64,000 nucleotides of DNA from LMUY01 sp964245075 (GCA_964245075.1 CAXTLC010000003.1:1-64000); one strand, 5' to 3'. Positions 25,023 to 33,961 are shown, counted from the first letter of the stretch. Made by a program: numbers and translations. The notes: a model not told the origin generated them from the sequence alone.

Positions 25023-25478
25023 ATGGCCGAATACACCGACCGCATAGACGTGGCGGCGCCCGCGGATGCCGTTTTCAAGTTCGTGTCCGACATCGGCAAC
25101 TTGCCGAAGTACCTGCCCACCGTGCACGGCGCGCATGCCCAGAACGGCGAGCGCGTGGCGGTCGACGGCGCCGCGAATGGCCATGACTACCACTCGGACG
25201 GCTGGTTCAAGGTGGACGAATCCGCCCGCACCATGACCTGGGGCTCGGACGGCGAGAACGACTACTCCGGCAGGATGACCGTGAGCGGCGACCCCAAGGC
25301 CGCGACCGTCGAGTGCGCGCTGCGGTTCTCGCCCAAGCCGGACATCAAGGAGGCAATGGACAAGAACCAGGGCGGCCCGAGCGCCGCCATGACGGACGGC
25401 CTGCGCGCGTCCTTGCAGAGCATCAAGCAGATCTGCGAAGGCACGGGCGGCAAGGAGCCGAGCAGCGCCGAGCAGTAG
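25023..25478 (+). CDS. SRPBCC (START/Bet v1-like) family protein
   Basis: A 151-residue protein with the SRPBCC helix-grip fold pattern: an N-terminal strand DRIDVAAPADAVFKFVSDIGNLPKY, central beta strands, and a long C-terminal helix (MTDGLRASLQSIKQICEG). Members bind hydrophobic ligands or act as polyketide-cyclase-like proteins; no ligand can be inferred. ATG at 25023 has GAGG upstream. It is followed after 32 bp by the FolM-like gene on the same strand. Confidence 0.78.
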   Translation: MAEYTDRIDVAAPADAVFKFVSDIGNLPKYLPTVHGAHAQNGERVAVDGAANGHDYHSDGWFKVDESARTMTWGSDGENDYSGRMTVSGDPKAATVECALRFSPKPDIKEAMDKNQGGPSAAMTDGLRASLQSIKQICEGTGGKEPSSAEQ

Positions 25479-25510
25479 CGCCCGTGGCGGGCTGCCCCTA
25501 ATGAAGGCGC

Positions 25511-26275
25511 ATGCCCGCCGCCCTCGTCACCGGTAGCGCCCAGCGTCTCGGCCGCGCCATCGCCATCGCCCTCGCGGGTGCAGGCCACCCGGTGGCCGTC
25601 CACTGCCACACGGGCCGGGAAGCGGCCGAGGAAACCGTCGCCGACATACGCCGGGCGGGCGGAACGGCCGCCGTGGTCGCGGCGGACCTGGCGGAGGAGG
25701 CCGGCACCGGCACGCTGGTGGCCCGAGCCATCGACGCCGTCGGGCCGCTCGCCGTGCTGGTGAACAACGCCAGCATGTTCGAGCGCGACGAGTGGGATAC
25801 TGCCGACCGGGCGAGCTGGGACGGGCACATGGAACCGAACCTGCGTGCTCCGTTCGTGCTGATCCAGGCTTTCGCCCGGGCGTTGCCCGACGGCATGGCG
25901 GGCAACGTCATCAACATGATCGACCAGCGGGTCTGGTCGCCCACGCCGCATTTCGTGTCCTACACCTTGTCCAAGGCCGGGCTGTGGACGCTCACCCAGA
26001 CCATGGCGCTCGCCCTTGCCCCGCGCATCCGCGTCAACGCCATCGGCCCCGGACCCGCCTTGCCCAGCTCGCGCCAGTCAGCCGAGCAGTTCGCCCGGCA
26101 ATGCGCCTCCACCCCCCTCCGGCGCGGCACTGGCCCGGAGGAAGTGGCGCGCGCCGTGCTCGCCATCCTTGCCTTGCCGTCGATGACAGGCCAGATGATC
26201 GCGCTCGATGGCGGACAGCACCTGCAATGGGGCCCTGCCGTTCCAGGGGCCGTCCCAGGGGGACCAGAAGAATGA
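25511..26275 (+). CDS. SDR oxidoreductase, FolM/pteridine-reductase-like
   Basis: A 254-residue SDR with the variant glycine motif TGSAQRLGRA (residues 7-16). It also has NNASMFERDEWDT, as in pteridine reductases and FolM, and the catalytic YTLSKAGL. The GPGPALPSSRQS loop resembles FolM-type enzymes that reduce dihydromonapterin or dihydrofolate. The next gene, overlapping at the stop, is dihydroneopterin aldolase, which strengthens a pterin role. Its start ATG at 25511 is early and tight; no clear Shine-Dalgarno sequence is seen. Confidence 0.78.
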   Translation: MPAALVTGSAQRLGRAIAIALAGAGHPVAVHCHTGREAAEETVADIRRAGGTAAVVAADLAEEAGTGTLVARAIDAVGPLAVLVNNASMFERDEWDTADRASWDGHMEPNLRAPFVLIQAFARALPDGMAGNVINMIDQRVWSPTPHFVSYTLSKAGLWTLTQTMALALAPRIRVNAIGPGPALPSSRQSAEQFARQCASTPLRRGTGPEEVARAVLAILALPSMTGQMIALDGGQHLQWGPAVPGAVPGGPEE

Positions 26276-26718
26276 TGGAGCCACCGCACCTGGCGAGGAG
26301 CGGCCTGCGCCACGTGTTCCTGCGCGACATGGTGTTGCCCGCCTCCATCGGCGTTTACCCGCACGAGCACGACGCGCCGCAACGCATACGCATCAACGTG
26401 GACCTGGCGGTCGCGGAGGACGGCAGCGAGGAGGCGGGCCGGGAGGCAGGCATGTCCCGCGCCGGCGTCGGCCGCGATGAGCTCGGCCGGGTGTTGGACT
26501 ACGAGGGCGTGGCGCACGCCGTCCGCGCCGTCGTATCCGGCGGGCACGTTCAACTGGTCGAGACGCTGGCTGAGCGCCTGGCCGAGACATGCCTGGCGGA
26601 CCGGCGCGTCGAGATCGCCCGGATCAGGGTGGAGAAGCTTGACGTTTTCGCCGACGTCGGTTCAGCCGGCGTGGAAATCGAGCGGCAGCGGCGCGACTTG
26701 TCCACCCGGGTCGATTAA
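26272..26718 (+). CDS. folB: Dihydroneopterin aldolase (FolB-like)
   Basis: A 148-residue protein of the FolB/FolX family, cleaving dihydroneopterin to 6-hydroxymethyl-dihydropterin and glycolaldehyde in folate synthesis. It has the family's opening VFLRDMVLPASIGVYPHEH with the conserved glutamate/histidine region, VLDYEGVAHAV (active-site tyrosine), ETLAERLAE, and the C-terminal lysine of RVEKLDVF. An unusual ~15-residue charged insertion (SEEAGREAG...) lies mid-protein. ATG at 26272 overlaps the upstream stop; ATG 26275 is equally possible. Confidence 0.88.
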   Translation: MMEPPHLARSGLRHVFLRDMVLPASIGVYPHEHDAPQRIRINVDLAVAEDGSEEAGREAGMSRAGVGRDELGRVLDYEGVAHAVRAVVSGGHVQLVETLAERLAETCLADRRVEIARIRVEKLDVFADVGSAGVEIERQRRDLSTRVD

Positions 26719-26735
26719 CTCGCAATGGAGTCAGC

Positions 26736-26764
26736 TTGCTAGCGGCATGTTCTCATTATATGAC
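26736..26764 (+). promoter_or_regulatory. Candidate sigma-70-type promoter of uvrC
   Basis: TTGCTA (26736-26741) and TATGAC (26759-26764) are separated by 17 bp, in one of the few AT-richer stretches of this region, about 180 bp upstream of uvrC. A 7-bp hairpin CTGCCCA/TGGGCAG (26809-26827) lies in the leader. Confidence 0.5.
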
Positions 26765-26888
26765 AGTGCCTCAGCACGAAATGCAATGAAAACAACAGGT
26801 TGGCTTTGCTGCCCATTTGCTGGGCAGGCTGTCGCAAATCCCGCAGCCCCATGCTGGCCGCGGGCTTCGCCCATCTCCGCCCACAGAG

Positions 26889-26919
26889 TTATCCACAGCG
26901 GCAGGCAGCCTTATCCACC
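26889..26919 (+). promoter_or_regulatory. Two DnaA boxes upstream of uvrC
   Basis: TTATCCACA (26889-26897) is a perfect consensus DnaA box. TTATCCACC (26911-26919) differs at one base, lies in the same orientation, and starts 22 bp (two helical turns) after the first. They end 23 bp before the uvrC start, in an otherwise gene-free 224-bp region. They could let DnaA regulate uvrC or form part of a DnaA-titrating site; two boxes alone do not make an origin. Confidence 0.7.
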
Positions 26920-26942
26920 CATAACCGCTGCACAGGCAAGTC

Positions 26943-28850
26943 ATGCCTGAAGCAACTCTCCTGCATGACGCGCCGCAGCCGCAGCTTGCCGGCGTGGCCG
27001 TGGTAGCCGCCGCGATGGCGACGATGCCGGCCAGCCCGGGCGTGTACCGCATGCTGGATGCGCGGGGCGAGGCGCTCTACGTCGGCAAGGCGCGCAGCCT
27101 GAGGAAGCGGGTGGTCAACTACACGCAGCTTTCCCGATTGGAGGAACGCCTGCGGCTGATGGTGTCGCTGACGGTCTCGATGGAGATCGTCACCACCCAT
27201 ACCGAGGCCGAAGCGCTGCTGCTTGAAGCCAACCTGATCAAGCGGCTGAAGCCCCGCTTCAACATCGTGCTGCGGGATGACAAGTCGTATCCCTGGCTGA
27301 TGCTGACGGAGGACCACCCTTTCCCGCAGATCACCAAGTTCCGTGGCGTGCAGGCGAAGGGCCGCAGCTACTGGGGGCCGTTCGCCTCCGCCTGGGCGGT
27401 CAACCAGACGGTCGTGGCGATGGAGCGCGTGTTCCTGCTGCGGTCCTGCGCGGACACGGTGTTCCGCAACCGCTCGCGCCCTTGCCTGCTGCACCAGATC
27501 AAGCGTTGCAGCGCGCCCTGCACTGGGCGGATCGACGCGGAGGATTACGGCAAGCTGGTGGGGCAAGCCCGCGCCTTCCTGCAAGGACGCGCCGCCGGCG
27601 TCCAGGCGGAGCTGGCGGCCGAGATGGAGGCCGCCGCGGCCAACATGGAGTACGAGCGGGCCGCCGCCGCCCGGGACCGCATCCGCGCGCTGACCCACGT
27701 GCAGAGCACCAGCAGCGTCATCAACCCGGCCAGCCTGGAGGATGCCGACGTGGTCGCCGCGTGGCAGACGGCGGGGCAGACGGGCATCCAGGTGTTCTTC
27801 GTCCGCGGCGGCCGCAACAACGGCAACCGCGCGTTCTTCCCCGCCCACGCCAAGCACGAGGAGGCGGGCGAGGTGCTGGAAGCGTTCATCGCCCAGTTCT
27901 ACGACGACAAGCCGCCGCCGCCGGTCGTGCTGACCAGCCACCCCCTGCCGCAGATGGAGCTGGTGGCCGAGGCGCTGGCGCTCAAGGCGCACCGCAAGGT
28001 GGAGATCGCCACCCCGCAGCGCGGCGAGAAGCGGGCGGTGGTGGAGCATGCCGTCACCAACGCGCGCGAGGCGCTGGAACGGCGGCTGGCCGAAGGCGCC
28101 GGGCAAGCCAAGCTGCTGGACGGCGTGGCGCAGTTGTTCGATCTGCCGGCCACGCCGGAGCGCATCGAGTGCTACGACAACAGCCACATCGGCGGCACCA
28201 ACGCGTACGGCGTCATGGTGGTGTTCGGGCCGGAGGGGCCGTGCAAGAACGCCTACCGCAAGTTCAGCATCCGCAACCCGATCACGCCCGGCGACGACTT
28301 CGCCATGATGCGCGAGGTGCTGGAGCGCCGCTTCGGCCGCGCCCTGCGCGAGCAGGCGGAGGGCGAGGGTCGCAACTGGCCGGACCTGGTGCTGATCGAT
28401 GGCGGTGCCGGGCAGCTCTCGGCCGCGCGCGGCATCCTGGCCGACCTGGGCGTGCAGGACGTCAAGCTGGTGGGCATCGCCAAGGGGCCGGACCGGGATG
28501 CGGGGCGGGAATGGTTCCACGTGGACGGCCGCGACCCGTTCCAACTGCCCCCGCGCGACCCGGTGCTGTACTACCTGCAACGCGTGCGCGACGAGGCGCA
28601 CCGCTTCGCCATCACCACCCACCGCGCCGGGCGCTCCAAGGCCTTGGTCACCAGCGAGCTGGACGAGATTGAGGGCGTGGGCGCCGCCCGCAAGCGCGCT
28701 CTGCTCAACCACTTCGGTTCGGCCCGGGGCGTGAAGCAGGCCGGGCTGAACGACCTGGAGGCGGCGCCTGGGATCAACCGGGAAACGGCGCGGCGGGTGT
28801 ACGCGCACTTCCATCCGGGCGCGAGCCTGATGGAAGCGCGGCCGGGCTGA
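26943..28850 (+). CDS. uvrC: Excinuclease ABC subunit C
   Basis: A 635-residue UvrC, the dual-incision nuclease of nucleotide excision repair. Domains in order: GIY-YIG nuclease (GVYRMLDARGEALYVGKA, about 30-110), the cysteine region CLLHQIKRCSAPC near 185, a UVR-type UvrB-binding segment (YERAAAARDRIRAL) near 240, an RNase-H-like endonuclease domain (CYDNSHIGG, VLIDGGAGQL), and C-terminal helix-hairpin-helix motifs (IEGVGAARKRALLNHF). Length is normal. ATG at 26943; an internal ATG near residue 25 is also possible because the first residues are poorly conserved in the family. Confidence 0.96.
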   Translation: MPEATLLHDAPQPQLAGVAVVAAAMATMPASPGVYRMLDARGEALYVGKARSLRKRVVNYTQLSRLEERLRLMVSLTVSMEIVTTHTEAEALLLEANLIKRLKPRFNIVLRDDKSYPWLMLTEDHPFPQITKFRGVQAKGRSYWGPFASAWAVNQTVVAMERVFLLRSCADTVFRNRSRPCLLHQIKRCSAPCTGRIDAEDYGKLVGQARAFLQGRAAGVQAELAAEMEAAAANMEYERAAAARDRIRALTHVQSTSSVINPASLEDADVVAAWQTAGQTGIQVFFVRGGRNNGNRAFFPAHAKHEEAGEVLEAFIAQFYDDKPPPPVVLTSHPLPQMELVAEALALKAHRKVEIATPQRGEKRAVVEHAVTNAREALERRLAEGAGQAKLLDGVAQLFDLPATPERIECYDNSHIGGTNAYGVMVVFGPEGPCKNAYRKFSIRNPITPGDDFAMMREVLERRFGRALREQAEGEGRNWPDLVLIDGGAGQLSAARGILADLGVQDVKLVGIAKGPDRDAGREWFHVDGRDPFQLPPRDPVLYYLQRVRDEAHRFAITTHRAGRSKALVTSELDEIEGVGAARKRALLNHFGSARGVKQAGLNDLEAAPGINRETARRVYAHFHPGASLMEARPG

Positions 28851-28892
28851 GCCTGCCCGCCAAATGCGAACGCTTCTCATTCGTGTTGATTC

Positions 28893-28907
28893 TGAGAGTC
28901 ATTCTCA
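28893..28907. promoter_or_regulatory. Fur-like inverted repeat upstream of the porin operon
   Basis: TGAGA-GTCAT-TCTCA (28893-28907) is a perfect 5-5-5 inverted repeat, and TTCTCATTCG at 28874 adds a partial second half-site. It resembles Fur-box cores and sits 36 bp before the porin start. Iron control of the downstream DyP peroxidase operon is a reasonable inference. Confidence 0.5.
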
Positions 28908-28942
28908 TGTAAACCGACGCTCGTGCCGACAGGAGCAAGCGG

Positions 28943-30469
28943 TTGAAAGTGTCCACACTAGCCAGCGTTCCACCAGGCCGGGCCACCAGGCCGCGTCCGG
29001 GCAGCCGCGTCCGCGTCGCCGGGATGGCCGCCGCAGGGCTGCTGGCCAGCCTTTCCGCCCGCCAGGCGCTCGCCTCGCCGCCGCCGCTTTCCGTTCCCAT
29101 CAGCTCCGACCAGGAAAGCGACGGCACCCGGGTTTCGGCCGGCTTCCTCGGAAACCTGCAACGGACCAACTTCCTGCTCGGCGACCTGTTCGGCCTGCGC
29201 AGCGCGCTCAGCCCGTATGGCGTCACCGTCGCCATCCAGGAAACCAGCGAGGTCCTGGGCAACCCGGTGGGCGGCTCGCGTCAAGGCGCGGACTACGACG
29301 GCCTGACCCAGGCGGTGCTGCAACTCGACACGCAGAGGGCGTTCGGCCTGCATGGCGGGCTGTTCAACATCAGCGCGTTGCAGGTCCACGGCCGCAATCT
29401 CAGCGCCGACAACCTGCAATCCCTGCAAACGGCGAGCGGCATCGAAGCGGACCGCGCGACCCGGCTGTGGGAGTTCTGGTACCAGCAGAAGTTCCTGGCC
29501 GACGACCGGCTGGATATCCGGATCGGCCTGCAAAGCGCCGACCAGGAGTTCATCGTCAACCCGAACGGCGCTTACTTCATCAACACGATGTTCGGATGGC
29601 CGGTCGTGCCGTCCTACGACCTGCCCGGCGGCGGCCCCGCGTATCCGCTCTCGGCGCCCGCCATCCGGTTCCGCTACCGCCCGGTGAACGCGCTGGCCAT
29701 CCTCCTGGGCGCCTACAACGGCAGCCCCGCCTCCACCAACGACGGGGACGCCCAGAAGGCGAACGCCTCCGGAACCCAGTTCCCGGTGAACCGCGGCCCG
29801 CTCGTGTTCGCGGAGCTGCAATACAGCTATCCCTCGCTCGGCGGCTTGGAGGAGCCCGGCGCGGGAGCGCCGCTCGGGCACACCTACAAGCTCGGCGCGT
29901 GGTTCGACTCGGAGAACTTCAGCGACCAGCGCTACGACAACACCGGCGTGCCGCTCGCATCGCCGGACAGCACCGGCCTGCCGCTCCGGCATTACGGCAA
30001 CTACTCGATCTACGCCGTCGCCGACCAGATGGTCTGGCGCGACAGCCAGTTCCCGAACCGCTCCGTCAGCGTGTTCGGCCGCGCGATGGGCACGCCGCAG
30101 GGCGACCGGAACCTGGTGGACTACAGCTTCAACGGCGGCGTGGTGTACCACGACCCTTTCACCAACCGTCCGGATGACACGGTCGGTCTCGGTTTCGGCT
30201 ACGCCCACGTGAGCCGCCGGGTCGCAGGCTCCGACCGCGACGCCGCCGCCTACGCCGTCGGCGCGTCCCCGGGGGACTACCTGCCTGTCCGCAGCAGCGA
30301 AACCTTCATCGAGGCGACCTACCAGTACCAGTTCTATCCCTGGTGCCAGATCCAGCCCGACGCCCAGTACGTCTTTAAGCCAGGCGGCAGCGTGCAGAAC
30401 CCGGTCGAGCCCAGCCAGCGCGTCAAGAACGAGTTGGTGCTGGGCCTGCGCACCAACGTCCTCTTCTGA
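28943..30469 (+). CDS. OprB-type carbohydrate-selective porin family protein
   Basis: A 508-residue outer-membrane beta-barrel protein. A signal peptide ends near ARQALA (about residue 50, a long Arg-rich n-region). The mature part has the OprB-family pattern (LSPYGVTVAIQETSEVLGN near the start, repeated amphipathic strands such as YKLGAWFDSENFSD) and ends in ...LRTNVLF, with the C-terminal phenylalanine used for barrel assembly. TTG at 28943 is chosen because AGGAG lies 7 nt upstream. It heads a three-gene operon with a secreted propeller and a DyP peroxidase, so the transported solute may relate to those enzymes. Confidence 0.85.
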   Translation: MKVSTLASVPPGRATRPRPGSRVRVAGMAAAGLLASLSARQALASPPPLSVPISSDQESDGTRVSAGFLGNLQRTNFLLGDLFGLRSALSPYGVTVAIQETSEVLGNPVGGSRQGADYDGLTQAVLQLDTQRAFGLHGGLFNISALQVHGRNLSADNLQSLQTASGIEADRATRLWEFWYQQKFLADDRLDIRIGLQSADQEFIVNPNGAYFINTMFGWPVVPSYDLPGGGPAYPLSAPAIRFRYRPVNALAILLGAYNGSPASTNDGDAQKANASGTQFPVNRGPLVFAELQYSYPSLGGLEEPGAGAPLGHTYKLGAWFDSENFSDQRYDNTGVPLASPDSTGLPLRHYGNYSIYAVADQMVWRDSQFPNRSVSVFGRAMGTPQGDRNLVDYSFNGGVVYHDPFTNRPDDTVGLGFGYAHVSRRVAGSDRDAAAYAVGASPGDYLPVRSSETFIEATYQYQFYPWCQIQPDAQYVFKPGGSVQNPVEPSQRVKNELVLGLRTNVLF

Positions 30470-30481
30470 AAGGCAACCCGC

Positions 30482-31645
30482 ATGACCAACGTCTTCCGGC
30501 GTCCTTCCTGGCGCTCCGCGCTCTGCCAGGGCGCGCTCGCGGCAGGCTGCGCCTTCGCGTCCGCCGCCGCCGCCGCCGAACCGAAGGGCTTCTTGGAAAC
30601 GGTCCACCGCCACACCACCCTGTCATCCACCGTGACCGACAACGGCGACCTCAATCCCTACGCGGTCATCGTGGCCCCCGTCTCGGCCGGCAAGGTGATG
30701 AAGGACGACGTGCTCGTCGACAACTTCAACAACATCTCGAACCTGCAAGGCACCGGCACCACCATAGTCGGCTACCGTCCCGGCACGGACGGGAGCTACC
30801 TGTTCGCCAGGTTGCCGCAGGGCTTGCCGCAGTGCCCGGGCGGCGTCGGGCTGACCACCGCCATGGCCATGCTGAAGACCGGCTGGGTGATCGTCGGCAG
30901 CACGCCGAGCAAGGACGGCACCACCGCGACCAAGGGGGACGGCTGCATCCTCGTGCTCGATCCGAACGGCAAGCTGGTGTCGGTGTGGTCCGGCCCGACC
31001 GTCAACGATCCCTGGGGCAACATGGCGGTGGTGGACAACGGCGGCACCGCCACGCTGTTCATCAGCATGGCCGGGTTCAACCTGCCGTCGCCGGCGGTGA
31101 TCGACCGCAGCACCGGCCTTCCCGTCGTGATCCGCAAATCCACCGTCCTGCGGCTGACCCTGTCGATGAAGGACGGCAAGCCGCCGGTGCTGGTGGACCA
31201 GACGGTCGTCGCGGACGGCTTCGCGGCGCGCGCGGACATCGACAACTTCCTGCTGGGGCCGACCGGGCTGGCGCTGTCCGGCGACAACACGCTCTACGTC
31301 ACCGACGGGCTGGACAACGTCATCACCGCCATCCCGGACGCGATGGCGCGAACCGGCAGCGCTGGAACGGGCAGGGTGGTCACGAAAGGCGAGCTGCTGT
31401 CCTGGCCGCTCGCGATGGCGTGGTCACCGGAGGGGCACCTGCTCGTCTGCAACGGCAAGGACGGCCGCCTCGTGGAGGTGGACCCGGTGGCCGGCAAGCA
31501 GATCTACGCGCAATGGATCAACACCGACCAGGCGCAGTCGCCACCCGGGAACGGCGACCTGTTCGGGATCGCCATGACGCCGGACAACAAAGGATTCTAC
31601 TACGTCATGGATGACGTCAACTCGCTGATGCGGGGCGGCCGGTGA
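30482..31645 (+). CDS. Secreted NHL/SMP-30-like beta-propeller protein
   Basis: A 387-residue exported protein. The signal peptide is about 30 residues (RRPSWRSALCQG... cleavage near ASAAAAAEP). The mature part has repeated blade-like motifs: NPYAVIVAPVSAG, DPWGNMAVVDNGG, GPTGLALSGDNTLYVTDGLDN, WPLAMAWSPEGHLLVCNGKDGR and FGIAMTPDNKGFYYVMDD. These match NHL or SMP-30/quinoprotein-like propellers. Catalytic residues cannot be assigned. It overlaps the DyP gene start (GTGA), so the two proteins are probably made together in the periplasm. Confidence 0.72.
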   Translation: MTNVFRRPSWRSALCQGALAAGCAFASAAAAAEPKGFLETVHRHTTLSSTVTDNGDLNPYAVIVAPVSAGKVMKDDVLVDNFNNISNLQGTGTTIVGYRPGTDGSYLFARLPQGLPQCPGGVGLTTAMAMLKTGWVIVGSTPSKDGTTATKGDGCILVLDPNGKLVSVWSGPTVNDPWGNMAVVDNGGTATLFISMAGFNLPSPAVIDRSTGLPVVIRKSTVLRLTLSMKDGKPPVLVDQTVVADGFAARADIDNFLLGPTGLALSGDNTLYVTDGLDNVITAIPDAMARTGSAGTGRVVTKGELLSWPLAMAWSPEGHLLVCNGKDGRLVEVDPVAGKQIYAQWINTDQAQSPPGNGDLFGIAMTPDNKGFYYVMDDVNSLMRGGR

Positions 31646-32940
31646 CCGGGCCGGACCCGCGCGGCGGCGCCACCCGCCGCTCCCTGCTGGGCGCGGCGGC
31701 GGGCATCGCCGGCGTCGCCGCCAACGCGCGCCGGGCGGGGGCGCAGGCCCCGGCGGACGGTCCGCCGCTGACGAAGACGGCGGCGCTTCCGGCCGGCCGG
31801 ACCCTGCCGTTCCATGGCCCGAACCAGAACGGCATCGTGAACCCGATGCAGGCGCACACCTATTTCGCCGCGTTCGACGTGGTGGCGGACAAGGTGGCAG
31901 GCCTCGCGGCCCTGATGCAGGCCTGGACGGAGGCCGCTGCCAAGCTGACGGGGGGGCAGCCAGTTGCCGCCGACGGACCGCCCGACGAGCCGCCGCCGGA
32001 TTCCGGCGAGGTGCGGGACCTGCCGCCAAGCCGGCTCACCCTCACGTTCGGGTTCGGTCCGTCCCTGTTCAGCAAGGAGGGCGCAGACCGGTTCGGGCTG
32101 GCCCGGCATCGCCCGGCCGCCTTCGTCGACCTGCCGCGCTTCGTGGGCGACCAGCTGGTGCCGGAGCGGACCGGCGGCGACCTGTCCGTTCAGGCCAGCG
32201 GCGATGACAAGCAGGCCACGATGCACGCCGTGCGCCAGCTCACGCGCCTTGCCTCGGGGGTCGCCCAGCTTCGGTGGGTGCAGGCCGGGTTCCTGCCGGG
32301 CTATGACCCGGCGGTCACCCCGCGCAACCTGATGGGATTCAAGGACGGCACCGCCAACGTGGGAGCGGCCGACGCCGAGGCGCTCGGCAAGTTCGTCTGG
32401 GTCGGCGATGAGGGCGGCCCCTGGATGCGGGGCGGCAGCTACGCGGTCGCCCGGCCGATCCGCATCGCGCTCGAGCATTGGGACCGCATGAAGCTCGCGT
32501 TCCAGGAGCAGACGGTCGGGCGCCGCAAGGTGTCGGGCGCTCCGCTCGGGGCGGACGGCGAGTTCACGGCGGCCGATCTGGACGCGGCTGATGAGGACGG
32601 CAACCTGGTCATCGCGGAGAACGCGCATATGCGGCTGGCGTCCCCGCACAGCAACGGCGGCGCGCAGATGCTTCGCCGGGCCTACTCCTACGACAACGGC
32701 GTCAGCATGGTGGCCGAGCGCTGGCCGCCTTGGCGGCACGAGCTGGAACTCGACGCCGGGCTGCTGTTCATCTGCTACCAGCGCGACCCCCGCACCGGCT
32801 TCATCAAGGTTTTCGACCGGATGTCCAAGTTCGACATGCTGAACCAGTTCGTCACCCATGTCGGCGGCGGCCTGTTCGCTTGCCCGGGCGGCGTCGCGCC
32901 CGGCCGCTACCTGGCGCAGGACCTGTTCGAGCCTGCCTGA
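31642..32940 (+). CDS. Tat-exported DyP-type heme peroxidase (EfeB-like)
   Basis: A 432-residue dye-decolorising peroxidase of the EfeB/P-class group. The twin-arginine signal ATRRSLLGAAAG lies at residues 10-21. The catalytic GxxDG motif is GFKDG with D235. The probable proximal histidine lies in MRLASPHSN (near residue 336), and a conserved R in MLRRAYSYD follows. EfeB oxidises ferrous or porphyrin substrates in the periplasm, and some DyPs attack aromatics. Usual partners EfeU and EfeO are absent; here it follows a porin and a propeller. GTG at 31642 overlaps the upstream stop. Confidence 0.92.
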   Translation: MTGPDPRGGATRRSLLGAAAGIAGVAANARRAGAQAPADGPPLTKTAALPAGRTLPFHGPNQNGIVNPMQAHTYFAAFDVVADKVAGLAALMQAWTEAAAKLTGGQPVAADGPPDEPPPDSGEVRDLPPSRLTLTFGFGPSLFSKEGADRFGLARHRPAAFVDLPRFVGDQLVPERTGGDLSVQASGDDKQATMHAVRQLTRLASGVAQLRWVQAGFLPGYDPAVTPRNLMGFKDGTANVGAADAEALGKFVWVGDEGGPWMRGGSYAVARPIRIALEHWDRMKLAFQEQTVGRRKVSGAPLGADGEFTAADLDAADEDGNLVIAENAHMRLASPHSNGGAQMLRRAYSYDNGVSMVAERWPPWRHELELDAGLLFICYQRDPRTGFIKVFDRMSKFDMLNQFVTHVGGGLFACPGGVAPGRYLAQDLFEPA

Positions 32941-32966
32941 CCAGGCCGTGGCCCGACGGCTTGCCT

Positions 32967-33020
32967 AACCTGCGATCGCCCTGGCTGGAAACAGTCAGGG
33001 CGTCAATTGCCAGGCCAAAA
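32967..33020. repeat. Dispersed hairpin repeat, copy 2 (terminator-like)
   Basis: The second copy of the element at 18889-18940: an 11-bp stem (32977-32987 with 32992-33002), GAAA loop, and the same TTGCCAGGCC flank. One stem A-T pair has become a G-T wobble. It lies between the convergent DyP and ferritin-like genes. Confidence 0.8.
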
Positions 33021-33026
33021 AGCGGC

Positions 33027-33848
33027 CTAAGCGGCGGCGGACGCGGCGAACCGCCGTTGCCGGCGTTGCAACATGCGCCAGAACAGCTTGGCGGCGACCG
33101 TGGACAGCCGCCCGCGCGATGGCAGGCCGACCGCCTTCATGATCATCCCCATGCTGCGCTCGATGTGGTTGTAACGGTAGAACCCCATCGCCCGCCCCAT
33201 GTAGCCGGCGATGCAGCGCTCGTGCTCGTAGGCCACGCCGGCGGGGTCGTTGCCGCAATGGTAGGCGAACGCCAGTTCGTCGTCCTCCGACTCGGTGATG
33301 CGCCCGGCCGCGATGCGCAGCCGGCGCAGCACGCTGATCCGCTCGCGCGCCAGGTAGCGTTTCATGTGGTCGTAGAACAGCTTCCAATGGCGGTACTCGT
33401 CGGCCGCGATCAGCCGGCAGACCTGTTGCAGCACCGGCTCCGCCGTCGCGTCCGCCAGCGCGGTGTAGTACGAGGACGTCCCCGTCTCCACCATGCAGCG
33501 CGCGATCAGCTCGCCTGTCTTGGACCCGCGGACCGAGGACATCGCGTCCAGCGGCAGCTTGTAGCCCTCGCGGTAGCGCGCGAACGCCTCGGCGAAGTTC
33601 CAGCCCGGGTCAGCCAGTTCCGCCCACCTGCCGAGCGCGTCGCCGTGCTGGACCTCCTCGACCGCCCAGTTGTCGGACGCCTGGCAGAACGCGGGGTCCT
33701 CGCGGAAGACGCGGGACAGGTAGATCGCGTAGTCGGTGCCGTTGCGCTCGACCATGGCAGCGGATTTCACCAGCCGCACGATGTCCGGATCGACCTCCGC
33801 CGGGTCGAAACGGTTCCACGCGACATCCTCCAGCCGCCAATGCTTCAT
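33027..33848 (-). CDS. Ferritin-like diiron domain protein
   Basis: A 273-residue helical protein with two diiron-type motifs: E-E-x2-H in VEEVQHGDAL (near residue 65) and D-E-x2-H in AADEYRHWKLFYDH (near 150), plus further glutamates between. This fits the ferritin-like/rubrerythrin/acyl-ACP-desaturase superfamily, but no specific enzyme can be named. The C-terminus is basic (RRRQRR-type). Start ATG 33848 is preferred because MKHWRLEDV looks like the true beginning; ATG at 33875 is 9 codons upstream. It may be an oxygenase, desaturase or iron-handling protein. Confidence 0.68.
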   Translation of the reverse strand: MKHWRLEDVAWNRFDPAEVDPDIVRLVKSAAMVERNGTDYAIYLSRVFREDPAFCQASDNWAVEEVQHGDALGRWAELADPGWNFAEAFARYREGYKLPLDAMSSVRGSKTGELIARCMVETGTSSYYTALADATAEPVLQQVCRLIAADEYRHWKLFYDHMKRYLARERISVLRRLRIAAGRITESEDDELAFAYHCGNDPAGVAYEHERCIAGYMGRAMGFYRYNHIERSMGMIMKAVGLPSRGRLSTVAAKLFWRMLQRRQRRFAASAAA

Positions 33849-33961
33849 CGTTCGCCGAACCTCGCTGCCGGACATGCATCTGTCACCGCCGCACCGCGCG
33901 GCAAAGCCACCGTGACGTGAGTGTTACAAGCCGCCCGCGGCGCGTGGCGCGGCAGCCACGC

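Noticed and set aside
26719..26942. Chromosomal origin of replication
   Set aside because: Only two DnaA boxes, no evident AT-rich unwinding stretch and no dnaA, dnaN, hemE or parAB genes adjacent.
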